From positions 1-64,000 of the forward strand of contig BNCN01000008.1 in NCBI GenBank assembly GCA_014656495.1: a DNA stretch of 64,000 bases, written 5' to 3'. Numbering within the stretch: the first letter of the stretch is position 1; each line of letters starts with the position of its first letter. Position numbers and translations under genes: made by a program. Under the pieces are notes generated by a model. The model made no database searches, was not told where the DNA came from, and was given only the letters and a program-made list of their open reading frames with translations. Below are positions 54,254 through 63,489 of this stretch, in pieces. The DNA is from Comamonas sp. KCTC 72670. GTDB lineage: Bacteria > Myxococcota > Myxococcia > Myxococcales > Myxococcaceae.

Positions 54254-55558
54254 TTGCTCCCCGTCCTCGTCCATCTCACCTTCACGTCGCTGGGGTCGCA
54301 GCTCCTGCTGTACGCCCTCGCGGCCCTCACGGTGGGCTACGTCACCGTCAACGGGTGGCGCAGCGCCGAGGGTGTGTTGGACGCCGCGACGGGCGTCCGC
54401 GCGCCCGTGCCCGCCCGGGACCGCCTGCTGCGCGCGGCGGGCTACGGCGTGCTGGGCGCGGCGCTGGCCGGGTTCGGCCTGCAGTACGCGCTGCCGCCGG
54501 GCGCCTTCCCCGGGGCGAAGGGGGAGGGCATCCCCCTGCACACCTATGGACTGCTGCTGGCGCTCGGCTTCATCACGGCGGTGGCGGTGGCGGGCCGGCT
54601 GGCGCAGGACGAGTGGCGCCGGTTGGAGTGGAAGGACGGCGCGTGGGTGGACGTGGAAGGGCCGAGGAAGCGCGAGCAGCTCACGGACATGACCGTCTGG
54701 GTGCTGCTCGGCGGCATCGGCGGGAGCCGGCTGCTCTTCGTGCTCGTGAACTGGCGGGACTACGCACAGGACTGGTCGCAGGTCCTCTCGCTGGGCGGCG
54801 GGCTCGTCTTCTACGGCGGCCTGATGGGGGCCGCCGTGGCGGCCTTCGTCTTCGCGCGGATGCACCGAATCGACTTCTGGCGGCTCGCCGACGTGTGCAT
54901 CCCCACCGTGTCGCTGGGGCAGTGCCTGGGCAGGCTGGGCTGCTTCAGCGCGGGGTGCTGCTGGGGCGACGTCGCGCCCGCCCACGCGGCCACCGCGGTG
55001 CACTTCCCGGGCGGCGGCCTCGCGCAGGACCTCCTGGGCCGCCTGGGAAACACGTCCAGTCTGGCGTATTCGTCCCAGCTCCAGGACTCGCGCTTCGTGG
55101 TGGAGGCCACGGGTGAAATCTTCCACCACGCCGCTCCTGGGGCGGTGCGCATCTCCGACTGGGCGGCGCAGATGGGCCACACCCTGGGGGTGTATCCGAC
55201 CCAGCTCTTCGAGTCCGCCGGCCAACTGTTGCTCTTCGTGGGGCTGCTGTACGCCCGGCGCTTCCGCCGCTTCCACGGGCACGTCCTGGCCCTCTGGTTG
55301 ATGGCCTACGCGGTGCTGCGCAGCACGGTGGAGCTGTTCCGGGGCGACGTGGAGCGGGGCACCCTGCACGGCCTGCTGCAGTCCCTGGGGGCCGAGGACC
55401 TGGCGGCGGCGGTGCCCCTGGAGGCGTGGTACAATGTGTCCACCAGCCAGTTCATCTCCCTGTGCATGTTCGCCTTTGGCGCGGTGCTGCTCGCCCAGAA
55501 GGGCCGTCGCCGGGAGAGCGAGGCGGCGGGCTTGGGGCCTACCCCCTCGGCTGCGTGA
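54254..55558 (+). CDS. lgt: Prolipoprotein diacylglyceryl transferase
   Basis: 434 aa, longer than E. coli Lgt (291). The start is probably a TTG at 54254 with GAGG six bases before; no ATG fits the frame. Key parts: LHTYGLLLALGFITAVAV, GGIGGSRLLFVLVNW, LSLGGGLVFYGGLMGA, SLGQCLGRLGCFSAGCCWGD and YPTQLFESAGQLLLF. The Lgt signature normally reads G-R-x-G-N-F-x-N-G-E; here it is GRLGCFSAGCCWG, a form seen in related deltaproteobacteria. The longer N-terminus adds hydrophobic helices. It transfers a diacylglycerol to the lipobox Cys, the step before LspA. Confidence 0.94.
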   Translation: MLPVLVHLTFTSLGSQLLLYALAALTVGYVTVNGWRSAEGVLDAATGVRAPVPARDRLLRAAGYGVLGAALAGFGLQYALPPGAFPGAKGEGIPLHTYGLLLALGFITAVAVAGRLAQDEWRRLEWKDGAWVDVEGPRKREQLTDMTVWVLLGGIGGSRLLFVLVNWRDYAQDWSQVLSLGGGLVFYGGLMGAAVAAFVFARMHRIDFWRLADVCIPTVSLGQCLGRLGCFSAGCCWGDVAPAHAATAVHFPGGGLAQDLLGRLGNTSSLAYSSQLQDSRFVVEATGEIFHHAAPGAVRISDWAAQMGHTLGVYPTQLFESAGQLLLFVGLLYARRFRRFHGHVLALWLMAYAVLRSTVELFRGDVERGTLHGLLQSLGAEDLAAAVPLEAWYNVSTSQFISLCMFAFGAVLLAQKGRRRESEAAGLGPTPSAA

Positions 55559-55599
55559 GGTTGAATCGCGCGGGCCTCTTGGGGACACTCTGAGGAGTC

Positions 55600-56874
55600 A
55601 TGCCGCCCCCCGACGCCCGACAGTCCGCCTCCAAGAGCTTCGCCGGTAAGTCCTCTCCGGTCGACCCTGGCTCCAGCGAAGCCGTCCTTCAGGAATGCGA
55701 GGCCCTGGAAGCGGAGGTCGCGGTCCTCCGCAACCTCTACGAGCAGTACTTCCTGGGCAACGAGCGGCAGGCGCCCACGCGTGCCCACGACGACCTCAAG
55801 AAGCGGATGAACAAGCTCAAGGGCGCGTTCATCCGCAGCACCTCGGCGAAGTTCCGCGTCGCGGGCCTGCACAACAAGTTCCTCACCTACGAGCGGCTCT
55901 GGGTGCGCACGCTCCAGGAGATTGAAGCGGGCACGTACCGCCGCGATGTCTTCAAGGCGCGCCGCCGCGCGGAGACTCGCAAGCCCGCGTCCGCGAGCGA
56001 GGGTGGCCAGAAGGGCGTCGTCGAGCTGCCCGAGGACATCTCCGACATGGACTTCGAGGAGGTGGAGGAGATGATCCGCCCCCGGCCCATCAACGAGCCG
56101 AAGGTGGCCGCCGCCTACGTCCAGCCGCACGAGGGAACGCCCGCGCAGAGTACGGCCACCGTGGCGCCGCAGAAGACGCCCGCGGTGGCGCCGCTGACGC
56201 CCGCGGTGGGCGGCACGCCGCTGCGAGGCACGCCGGCCGTGGCGCCGCTCACGGGCATTCCGTCCGTGGCGCCCGTGGCCGCCACGCCACCGCGAGGCCT
56301 GCCCACCGTGACGGCCCCCGTGGGAGGGACGCCCGCCAGGGGCACGCCCACAGCGCCACCGGGCATGGCGGCGAAGTCGCCTGTCAGCGCGCCGCCGCCG
56401 TCGAGTGCTTCGGCATCGCAAAGCACGCCGCCGCCCGCGCGGCCCGCCACCGCCACCACGCCGCCTGGGGGCCGTCCCGTCGCCGGTGCCACCGCCAGCA
56501 CGCCGCCCGCGGGCCGTCCCGTCGCCGGTGCCGCGGCCAGCGCGCCTCCTCCCTCCCGGCCTGCCGGCGCGGCTTCGGCCAGCACGGCGCCTCCGTCCCG
56601 GCCGCCCGCGGTGGCCGCGCCGCGGACGGCCTCGGTGCCTCCGCCCTCGAGCGGCGGCGGCATGGCCGACGACAAGCTGCGCGCCGTCTACGACGCGTAC
56701 GTCACCGCGAAGCGCCGCTGCCAGGAAGACACGTCCAAGCTCTCCTACGAGTCGGTGGCGGCGACGCTGCGCAAGCAGGTGCCGGAGCTGCTGAAGCAGC
56801 ACAACGCGAAGGCCGTGGAGTTCAAGGTCGTCATCAAGGACGGCAAGGCCTCGCTCAAGGCCGTGCCGAAGTAG
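55600..56874 (+). CDS. MXAN_5187-like protein with Ala/Pro-rich linker
   Basis: 424 aa. Residues about 25-125 form a helical domain (ECEALEAEVAVLRNLYEQYF, KRMNKLKGAFIRSTSAKFRV, GLHNKFLTYERLW). An acidic stretch with DISDMDFEEVEEMI follows, then about 180 residues of Ala/Pro/Thr/Gly-rich linker. The last 65 residues (AVYDAYVTAKRRCQEDTSKL and following, ending VVIKDGKASLKAVPK) match the C-terminal domain known from MXAN_5187-type proteins of myxobacteria. Function unknown, probably cytoplasmic and adhesin- or scaffold-like by its linker. It follows lgt by 41 bases. Confidence 0.83.
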   Translation: MPPPDARQSASKSFAGKSSPVDPGSSEAVLQECEALEAEVAVLRNLYEQYFLGNERQAPTRAHDDLKKRMNKLKGAFIRSTSAKFRVAGLHNKFLTYERLWVRTLQEIEAGTYRRDVFKARRRAETRKPASASEGGQKGVVELPEDISDMDFEEVEEMIRPRPINEPKVAAAYVQPHEGTPAQSTATVAPQKTPAVAPLTPAVGGTPLRGTPAVAPLTGIPSVAPVAATPPRGLPTVTAPVGGTPARGTPTAPPGMAAKSPVSAPPPSSASASQSTPPPARPATATTPPGGRPVAGATASTPPAGRPVAGAAASAPPPSRPAGAASASTAPPSRPPAVAAPRTASVPPPSSGGGMADDKLRAVYDAYVTAKRRCQEDTSKLSYESVAATLRKQVPELLKQHNAKAVEFKVVIKDGKASLKAVPK

Positions 56875-57106
56875 GCGGGGCCGCCGTACAGCGGCGCACC
56901 CCCTACCGTTATCGAGTGGACGCGGGTGTGCGAGCGCACCCTTCCGGTGCCGACCTGCTCCCCGCGTCGCCAGTGTCGGCTTTCGTCGCCTGCTGAAAAA
57001 ACGACTGCCTTGGGTGTGGGAGCGGGTTGTCGCTCCAGGGCGCCCTCCCTAGCTTGCGTTTCGCTCGAGTGGCCGGTGGTCGGCGCGAGGCACTGCGGGA
57101 GGCGAC

Positions 57107-57493
57107 GTGGGGATTCGGCGGAAGTGGCTCGGGCTGTCCGCGGTGATGGGGCTTTTCCTCGCGACGGGATGCGCGTCGTCCTCGCGGGAGGCCCAGGAGC
57201 GTCTCGCGGTGTTGGAGGCGGAAGGCGAGGCGATGGACGCGGTGCTCGACTCCGTCGAGGAGCGGCTGTTGGGCAATCAGGCCATGCTGCACCGCTGGCA
57301 GGAGCTCGGCCGCCGTCACCAGGAGGTGACGCAGCTGCACTGCGAGTCGTCGGACCCGCACATGGTCGCGATGATGAAGCACTACAAGAAGCAGGAGGAC
57401 CGCGCGCGTCAGCTGCGCCGCCGCCGTGGCGGCGTGGCCGCGGTGGACACGTCGGTCCTCACCTCCGGCAAGTCGACTGTCGGCAACAACTGA
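57107..57493 (+). CDS. Small lipoprotein with coiled-coil helix
   Basis: 128 aa. The GTG at 57107 follows GGGAGG by 4 bases. The signal peptide ends FLATGC (Cys22). The mature part is a long charged helix (REAQERLAVLEAEGEAMDAV and following) with an Arg-rich patch RQLRRRRGG. It is not recognised. It probably tethers to the outer membrane and may contact the cell wall. A 232-base gap precedes it and the LytTR regulator gene is convergent. Confidence 0.82.
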   Translation: MGIRRKWLGLSAVMGLFLATGCASSSREAQERLAVLEAEGEAMDAVLDSVEERLLGNQAMLHRWQELGRRHQEVTQLHCESSDPHMVAMMKHYKKQEDRARQLRRRRGGVAAVDTSVLTSGKSTVGNN

Positions 57494-57499
57494 CGGGGC

Positions 57500-58228
57500 T
57501 CAGACGCTGAGCCGCTCGCGGAACCGCAGGGACTGACGCCGGGACATCTCCACCTCCCGGCCGCCGCGCAGGCGCGCCACCAGCGTGCCGCTCGGACCGG
57601 GCTCCAGGGCCTCGATGAAGTCCAGGTTGATGAGGTGCTGGCGGCTGGCGCGGAAGAAGCGCGCAGGGTCCAACCGCTCCTCCAAATAGCTCAGGGAGCG
57701 CAGCAGCAGGGGCTCATGTCCCTCCAGCGTCAGCCGCGCGTAGTTGCCCTCGGACGTGATGAGCGGCACCTGCGAGAGCTGCACCAGCCAGCAGCGCTCA
57801 CCGTCCCGAACGAAGACGCGCTCCAGCGGCGCTCCGGCGGGCTGCGCACCGCCCGGGGGAGACCGCGCGGACTCCACGCGCCCTCGCTGACGGACGCGCT
57901 CCAGCGCGGTGGCGAGCCGCTCCGGCTCGATGGGCTTGAGCAGGAAGTCGAGCGCATTCACCTCGAAGGCGCGCACGGCGTGCACGTCATACGCGGTGGT
58001 GAAGACGACGTCGGGCGGCTCTTCCAACCGCGCGAGCACGTCGAAGCCGGTGCCGCCCGGCATCTGGATGTCGAGCAGCAGCAGGTCGGGAGACAGCGCC
58101 TCCACCTGGCGGCAGGTCTCGTCCACGTGGGTGGCCTCGCCCACGACTTCCACGTCGGGGAAGGCCGCGAGCAGGCGGCGCAGCTCGGCGCGGGCCAGTC
58201 GCTCGTCATCGGCGATGAGGGCTCTCAT
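57500..58228 (-). CDS. LytTR-family response regulator
   Basis: 242 aa. Receiver domain at 1-115 with phospho-acceptor Asp53 (LLLLDIQMPGGTGFDV) and Lys in FLLKPIEP. The LytTR DNA-binding domain covers about 135-240 (FVRDGERCWLVQLSQVPLIT, RASRQHLINLDFIEALEPGP, EVEMSRRQSLRFRERL). Its gene overlaps that of the partner kinase by 4 bases (ATGA), a clear two-component pair. Targets are unknown. Confidence 0.97.
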   Translation of the reverse strand: MRALIADDERLARAELRRLLAAFPDVEVVGEATHVDETCRQVEALSPDLLLLDIQMPGGTGFDVLARLEEPPDVVFTTAYDVHAVRAFEVNALDFLLKPIEPERLATALERVRQRGRVESARSPPGGAQPAGAPLERVFVRDGERCWLVQLSQVPLITSEGNYARLTLEGHEPLLLRSLSYLEERLDPARFFRASRQHLINLDFIEALEPGPSGTLVARLRGGREVEMSRRQSLRFRERLSV

Positions 58229-59280
58229 GACAGGGCCAGGGGAATGCGAACTCGCGCGGTGGTCAAGGCAGGCAGGGTCCGGTCCAGGTGCAGCGAGGCC
58301 TCCGCACCGAACAGGAGTCGCAGGCGCTCGCTCGCGTTGTGAAGGCCCACGCCGCTGCCTTCCGCGGGCAGGGAAGCGGGGGCGGCGGAGTTGGAGACCT
58401 CGAGCAGCAGCGCGCCCTCGCGTAGGCGCGCGGAGACGGCGACCTCACCCCCTTCGGGCATCTGGGCCACGCCATGCTTGATGGCGTTCTCCACCAGCGT
58501 CTGCACCAGCATCGCGGGCACGGACACGCTCAGCGTGGCGGGCTCCACCTCCTCTCGCACGCGCAGGCGGCTCTCCAGCCGCACGCCCTCCAGCTCCAGA
58601 TAGTCACGCACCACCTGAAGCTCCTGCTCCAGCGAGACGGTCTCCCTGTCCCGGGATGACAGCGCGTAGCGCAGCAGCGTGGACAGCCGCGTCACCACCT
58701 CCTGGGCACGCGCCGGGTCCTCGGAGATGAGCGCTCGCACGCTGTTGAGGCAGTTGAAGAGGAAGTGGGGCTGGAGCTGCGACTTGAGGAAGCGCAGCTC
58801 CGCGGCCTGGGCCGCGGCCTCCAGTTGCCACCGCTCCACTTCCACCGTCCGCGCGCGCTCGACCGCGTGAAGGGTGAAGTAGAGCAGCAGCCACAGCGTC
58901 ATCAGGACGGTCCACACGAACCCGCTGACGAAGAAGGCCCCGAGCGACGCCTGCTCCAGCGTGTACAGGCGCAGCACGAAGACGCTCACGCCGAGGAGCG
59001 TCACGTTCTGCGCCAGCCCCATCCCCACGGCCGTGACGAGCACGCGCGGGGTCAGTTGGCTGACGGGGAGGCGGGCCCACGCTCGCAGGGGCAGCACGGC
59101 GCGGCCCAGGTGCGTGATGAGGGCGCCGCAGAGGCTGAACGCCCACAGCGCGGCCAGGCTTCCTGGCATCGTGCGGGCGGGGGTCATCAGGGCCAGCGCG
59201 GAGTTGATGAGGGCGTAGAGGCCCCATCCTCCGAGCTGGCAGGCCACATAGGCCCAGGTTCGCGTGTGCGAGGACTTCAT
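58225..59280 (-). CDS. LytS/YehU-type membrane histidine kinase
   Basis: 351 aa from the start MKSSHTRTWAYV at 59280; further upstream start codons are less likely. Four hydrophobic helices fill residues 10-150. The His_kinase domain has LKSQLQPHFLFNCLNSVRAL with the phospho-acceptor His in PHFLFN, and the ATPase domain has VQTLVENAIKHGVAQM and GVGLHNASERLRLLFG. It pairs with the LytTR regulator. The signal is unknown; relatives sense cell envelope state or pyruvate. Confidence 0.97.
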   Translation of the reverse strand: MKSSHTRTWAYVACQLGGWGLYALINSALALMTPARTMPGSLAALWAFSLCGALITHLGRAVLPLRAWARLPVSQLTPRVLVTAVGMGLAQNVTLLGVSVFVLRLYTLEQASLGAFFVSGFVWTVLMTLWLLLYFTLHAVERARTVEVERWQLEAAAQAAELRFLKSQLQPHFLFNCLNSVRALISEDPARAQEVVTRLSTLLRYALSSRDRETVSLEQELQVVRDYLELEGVRLESRLRVREEVEPATLSVSVPAMLVQTLVENAIKHGVAQMPEGGEVAVSARLREGALLLEVSNSAAPASLPAEGSGVGLHNASERLRLLFGAEASLHLDRTLPALTTARVRIPLALS

Positions 59281-59320
59281 CGGGGCAGCTCCCACGGCGG
59301 GCGGGGCGACTCCACCATAC

Positions 59321-60259
59321 TCACCGGCGCGGCTCCACCTGGGCCACGGGCGCGTGCGCACCCAGGAACCCGTCCAACTCGCGGAAGAACCCCTCCGCGT
59401 CGTCCCACATGATGAAGTGCCGGGCCGTGTCGTGCATGACGACGCGCGCGTGGGCGAGCGTGGCGTACTGGCCCTTGTACACGGCCTCCACCGTCTCGCG
59501 CGGCACCTGTCCCTTCAGTGCGATCCACGAGCCCAGCACGAGGGTCGGCGCGGTGATGCGGGGCAGCTCCGGACGCAGGTCCGTGGTCATCAGCTCGTAC
59601 ATGGCCTGGGCGACGGTTTCGGTGTCGGATTGGGTGCCCCAGCCGAAGGCGATGTCCTGCTTCGCTTCGTCGGTGATGTAGCGGCGCATCGTCTGCCGCA
59701 GCACCTCGTTTCGCTGGGCGATGGGCTGGGTCCGCATCTGCGTGCGCATCTGGTCGGCATAGGGCCGGCTGCTCTCCACCGTGGCGCCGGGGTACATGCC
59801 GGCGGGGAGGAAGGGCAGGCTGTCCACCACCACGACGCCACCGACGTGCTCGGGGACGTCCGCGGCCACCGCGAGCGCCAGCACGCCGCCCAGGCTGTGT
59901 CCCACGAGGATGGGCTTCTCCAGGCCCTGCTCTCGCAGGTACGCGGCCACCGCGCGGCGTTGCGTCTCGAAGAAGGGCGCGGACACGGCGGGCTGTCCCG
60001 CGAAGCCCGCCAGCGTGAGGACGTGGCTGTCGTACTGGCCGCCGAGGTGCGCCACCGTCTCCCGCCAGACGTCGCCCGACGAGGAGAGGCCGGGGATGAA
60101 GACCACGGGTCGTCCCTTGCCGCTGCGCTCGACGTGGAAGGGCGATGGGGCGCGGGCCGTGGCGGCGGTGTTCTCGGCGCTCGTCACGCCGGAGGGGGTG
60201 GCGCAGGCAGACAGCAGGGACATCACGAACAGCGACGAAAGGACGCGGCGACGAAGCAT
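59321..60259 (-). CDS. Alpha/beta-fold hydrolase lipoprotein
   Basis: 312 aa from the ATG at 60259, which follows GGGAG. A lipoprotein signal (SLLSAC, Cys19) is followed by an alpha/beta hydrolase domain: GRPVVFIPGLSSSGDVW (oxyanion loop), ILVGHSLGGVLALAVA with nucleophile Ser122, APTLVLGSWIALKG and the catalytic His in HDTARHFIMWDD. It is an envelope esterase or lipase of unknown substrate. It ends 40 bases before the kinase gene's start on the same strand, so it may be upstream in the same transcript. Confidence 0.92.
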   Translation of the reverse strand: MLRRRVLSSLFVMSLLSACATPSGVTSAENTAATARAPSPFHVERSGKGRPVVFIPGLSSSGDVWRETVAHLGGQYDSHVLTLAGFAGQPAVSAPFFETQRRAVAAYLREQGLEKPILVGHSLGGVLALAVAADVPEHVGGVVVVDSLPFLPAGMYPGATVESSRPYADQMRTQMRTQPIAQRNEVLRQTMRRYITDEAKQDIAFGWGTQSDTETVAQAMYELMTTDLRPELPRITAPTLVLGSWIALKGQVPRETVEAVYKGQYATLAHARVVMHDTARHFIMWDDAEGFFRELDGFLGAHAPVAQVEPRR

Positions 60260-60417
60260 GGGCGGCTCCCAGGGAGAAGGGGGGGACGTGGGAAGGAAGG
60301 TACGCTCCGGAGGGAGGCTCACTCCGAAGACTCCATGAGCGGTTCTCCGTGGGGATGAGCGGCGCCGGACGGGGATGACTGGCGCAGCTTCCTGCGCCTC
60401 AGGCAGGCTGCTGTCCC

Positions 60418-62079
60418 ATGTCCGCGCAGCCGCAACACGCGTCACCGCCGCCAGTCTTTTCCTCCGCGCCCGAGCAGGAGGGGGAGTCCTTCGCCGTCTA
60501 CCTCGCGCGCAGGCTGCGGGTGCAGGGCTTCACGCCGGGGACCTTTCCCGAAGCCGCGGCGCTGGAGGCCGCATCGGACGCGGTGCTCACGTATTCGGAC
60601 GGAAGGTCCGCCGTCATCGTCTGTATCGTCGACCGGGAGCAGTCATCCTCGCGTGTCTTCGGGCTCGACGTGACGGCCCTGGAACGAATCGGAAGGGACT
60701 GCCTGAAGTACACGGGCCGCATCAGTGGGACGAAGCAGCCCCTGGGGTTGCAGGTCATTGAGGTCGGGGGCGCCGCGCTTACCGAGGTGGACCGTGAGCG
60801 GCTGCACGCCCTGCGCCTGGGGTTCTTCAGCAGGGTCCACTTGCATGCGATGCACGTGGACACCCACGGGAAGGCGGTGTGGGCCAGCACGCTGCGCCGC
60901 GCGAAGGTGTCACAGGGCTATCTGCGAGGCCTGGTGTCCGCGCCGCGTGTCATGGCGGAGGACGAGGACGTGGCCGAGCCGCCTGAGCGGAAGCCCTGGC
61001 TCACGCACGTCTTCCTGGCCGCGATGGCCCTGGCCTTCCTCGCCGAACAGCTGCTGCGCCTGGGCGCGAAAGGCGAGGGACTGCTCGCACCCGGTGTGCA
61101 GACACTGGTGGCGCTCGGCGGGGTGAACGCGGGGCTGGTGGTGGCGGGAGGGCAATGGTGGCGGCTGCTGACGGCGCCGCTGCTGCACGGGGACCTCTTC
61201 CACTTGCTGTTCAACGGCGTCTGCCTCGGGGTCGTGGGACAGACGCTGGAGTCCCTGGTCGGCCGCGCATGGCTGGGGTTGTTGCTGCTGGTGGGCGCGT
61301 TGGGAGGCGGGGCCTTGTCGATGGCCGTCAACGATGCCTCGGTGGTTTCGGTGGGCGCCTCCGGTGTGGTCACCGCGCTGCTGGGCGCGCTGCTGGCGAT
61401 GAGTCTCCGGTATCCCTCGGGACCGGAGAGGACCCAGCTCCAGGTGATGTCGATTCAGATGCTGCTGCCATCCCTGATGCCCGTGGCCATGACCCGCACG
61501 GGCGGCGCGATTGATTTCGCGGCCCACCTGGGCGGCGCGCTCGCGGGTGGGGCGGTGGGCCTGGTGTTGGCCCAGGTCTGGTCCAGGAAGGAGCCGGAGC
61601 CACCCGCGAGGAGGCCCTTGCTCGTGCTGGGGTGGGTGGCCTTGGCGGCGTTGCTGCTGAGCGTGGGCTCCGCGTGGCGGTACCGGCAGACGTTCGAGCT
61701 GGAGTTGGCGTTGATTCCGGCGGAGACGCTCCCCGTCACCCCGGAGGACGGAATGCGACGGGCGGAGGACCTGCTGAGCCGGTACCCTCGGGACCCGCGA
61801 GCGCGCCTCTTCCATGCCCTGGCCCTGGCGGACGCGGGAAAGCTGTCCGACGCGGAAGCGGAGCTGCGCGGGGCGCTCGCGGAGGAGGCCATCCTGGAGA
61901 ACTTCTTCAGGGGCTCGCGGTTGTCGCTCCTGCTTCACGAGGAGCTGGCGAGCGTGCTGGCCCGGCAGGGGCGTGAGCGCGAAGCACGCGCTGTGATTGC
62001 ACCCTTCTGCACGCCGGACGAGGACGGGCGGCTCTCACCCAATCTCACCAGGCTGGGGTTGTGCACGGCGGCGCCGTGA
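60418..62079 (+). CDS. Rhomboid-family intramembrane protease with extra N- and C-terminal domains
   Basis: 553 aa. A soluble N-terminal part of about 190 residues (ESFAVYLARRLRVQGFTPGT; LTYSDGRSAVIVCIVDREQS) is unlike the usual rhomboid start. The rhomboid core covers about 195-395, with HGDLFHLLFNGVCLGVV, VSVGASGVVTALLGALLA (catalytic Ser315) and DFAAHLGGALAGG (His370). A helical TPR-like C-terminus follows (MRRAEDLLSRYPRDPRARLF). The Ser/His dyad is intact. It is divergent from the hydrolase gene and convergent with the SDR gene, 6 bases apart. Confidence 0.94.
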   Translation: MSAQPQHASPPPVFSSAPEQEGESFAVYLARRLRVQGFTPGTFPEAAALEAASDAVLTYSDGRSAVIVCIVDREQSSSRVFGLDVTALERIGRDCLKYTGRISGTKQPLGLQVIEVGGAALTEVDRERLHALRLGFFSRVHLHAMHVDTHGKAVWASTLRRAKVSQGYLRGLVSAPRVMAEDEDVAEPPERKPWLTHVFLAAMALAFLAEQLLRLGAKGEGLLAPGVQTLVALGGVNAGLVVAGGQWWRLLTAPLLHGDLFHLLFNGVCLGVVGQTLESLVGRAWLGLLLLVGALGGGALSMAVNDASVVSVGASGVVTALLGALLAMSLRYPSGPERTQLQVMSIQMLLPSLMPVAMTRTGGAIDFAAHLGGALAGGAVGLVLAQVWSRKEPEPPARRPLLVLGWVALAALLLSVGSAWRYRQTFELELALIPAETLPVTPEDGMRRAEDLLSRYPRDPRARLFHALALADAGKLSDAEAELRGALAEEAILENFFRGSRLSLLLHEELASVLARQGREREARAVIAPFCTPDEDGRLSPNLTRLGLCTAAP

Positions 62080-62085
62080 GGCGGG

Positions 62086-62913
62086 TCACCCCCTGCGCAG
62101 GAGCCACGCGCGCGCGGTGCGGTCCAGCGCCGCGACGGTGCGGAGGAAGAGGCTGGGTGACATCCGGCGCAGGCGCCAGCCCCAGCGGGCATCCGCCATG
62201 GGGACGGAGTAGAGGCTCCGGGCATCCACGGCGCTCAAGAGCTTGCGCGCGATGACGTCCGGGCCGATGCGAGACGACCCCACCATGCGGACGGCGAGGG
62301 TGCGAAGCGTCTCATCGGCGTAGCGGCCGGTGTTGGCGATGTTGGTGCGGAAGAAGCTGGGGCACGCCACGGTGACGCCAATGCCGGAGGCCTTGAGCTC
62401 CACATACATCGTCTCGGAGAGCGCGACGACGCCCGCCTTGGAGACGTTGTAGGCCGCGAGGTCCGGCACGTAGACCAGCCCCGCGGACGAGGCGATGTTG
62501 AGGATGTGTCCGGAGCCCTGCAGGCGCATGCGGGGAACGAAGACGTGGCAGCCGTGGATGACGCCCCACAGGTTGATGTCGAGCACGCGCTTCCACTCCG
62601 CCAGCGGGAGCGCGCCCACGGCGCCCGCGCTGACGACGCCCGCGTTGTTGACGAGCAGGTCCACGCCCCCCAGCACCCGTATCGCCGTGTCGGCCAGTGC
62701 TTCCACCTGGGCCACGTCGGTGACGTCGCAGTTCACGACGTGCGCCTCACCGCCTGCCTGCGTGACGCGCAGGGCCGTCTCCTCGGCGGAGGGCGTGTCC
62801 ACATCGGACACCAGCACGCGGGCCTTGCGGCGGGCGAGCTCCTCACACAGCGCCCGGCCCAGGCCGCTGCCCGCTCCAGTGACGACGACTCGGGGTTGGG
62901 ATGGAAGGCTCAT
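62086..62913 (-). CDS. Short-chain dehydrogenase/reductase (SDR)
   Basis: 275 aa. Classical SDR motifs: nucleotide-binding TGAGSGLGRAL, NNAG in VDLLVNNAGV, catalytic Ser in IASSAGLVYVP and the Tyr/Lys pair YNVSKAG. The C-terminal extension (WGWRLRRMSPSLFLRTVAAL) ends in a membrane-binding type helix. Substrate unknown; SDRs of this type act on fatty acids, sugars or secondary metabolites. No neighbouring pathway genes help. Confidence 0.95.
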   Translation of the reverse strand: MSLPSQPRVVVTGAGSGLGRALCEELARRKARVLVSDVDTPSAEETALRVTQAGGEAHVVNCDVTDVAQVEALADTAIRVLGGVDLLVNNAGVVSAGAVGALPLAEWKRVLDINLWGVIHGCHVFVPRMRLQGSGHILNIASSAGLVYVPDLAAYNVSKAGVVALSETMYVELKASGIGVTVACPSFFRTNIANTGRYADETLRTLAVRMVGSSRIGPDVIARKLLSAVDARSLYSVPMADARWGWRLRRMSPSLFLRTVAALDRTARAWLLRRG

Positions 62914-63234
62914 GTGCGTTGGCTCAGTGCCTCACGGACCTCCATGAGGATGCGTCCCAGCATGTTCCGTCCATGGCCATTTCCGCCATCAACCCACGAG
63001 TCATCTTGTGAGGTCCCTGCCCATCCGTGCGCCACGCATCAGTCAGACATGGAAACCTCCGATGCCGCGCCATGACGCGAGCGCACAAGCCATCCCTGAC
63101 ACCGGGTGCTCCCTGACACACCTGACAAGCCTGTCCCGATTCCGGTCACCTCCGGTTCCCAGCCTTCGCGAGCACCCAGGCAGGCGAGCGTCGCGCCCGT
63201 GACGACGCGGTCGAATCCGGGTACAACCGGCCCC
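62914..63234. other. 321-bp intergenic region, nothing clear
   Basis: Between the SDR gene and the small lipoprotein gene. No tRNA, terminator, repeated sequence or convincing short gene is visible. It probably contains the promoters of both divergent units. Confidence 0.5.
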
Positions 63235-63489
63235 GTGAGACGCGCTTGGTGCGGAGCGTTCGCCGCCATCGCGGTGGGCCTCTTCGGATGCAATGACCTG
63301 GAAGTCTGTGGCTCGACGGCCAGTGACATCACGCGTGATGGCGGAGAGCCCTATCGCTGCGTCACCTCCGAGGACTGTCCGCGCACCTCTCGCGTCAACG
63401 TCTGCGTCACGGACGTCTCCCCGGTGGAGGTCTGCGTCCGGTGCCAGGATACGAAGTGCGTCTCCGTGACGCCGGAGGCCTGTGACTGA
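63235..63489 (+). CDS. Small Cys-rich lipoprotein
   Basis: 84 aa from the GTG at 63235, which gives a lipoprotein signal ending GLFGC (Cys19). Several Cys residues follow in the mature part (EVCGST, YRCVTSEDCPRT, NVCVTD, EVCVRCQDTKC, EACD), suggesting disulfides. Upstream in-frame GTG codons would add a Pro/Thr-rich stretch. Its stop overlaps the next start as TGATG, so the two are coupled. Family not recognised. Confidence 0.75.
   Translation: MRRAWCGAFAAIAVGLFGCNDLEVCGSTASDITRDGGEPYRCVTSEDCPRTSRVNVCVTDVSPVEVCVRCQDTKCVSVTPEACD

Noticed and set aside
52376..55588. Minus-strand reading frame of about 1070 codons
   Set aside because: Only its last 124 codons (DUF1279) look like protein. The rest is the mirror of the lspA and lgt genes, rich in His, Arg and Gln as expected for antisense frames at high GC.
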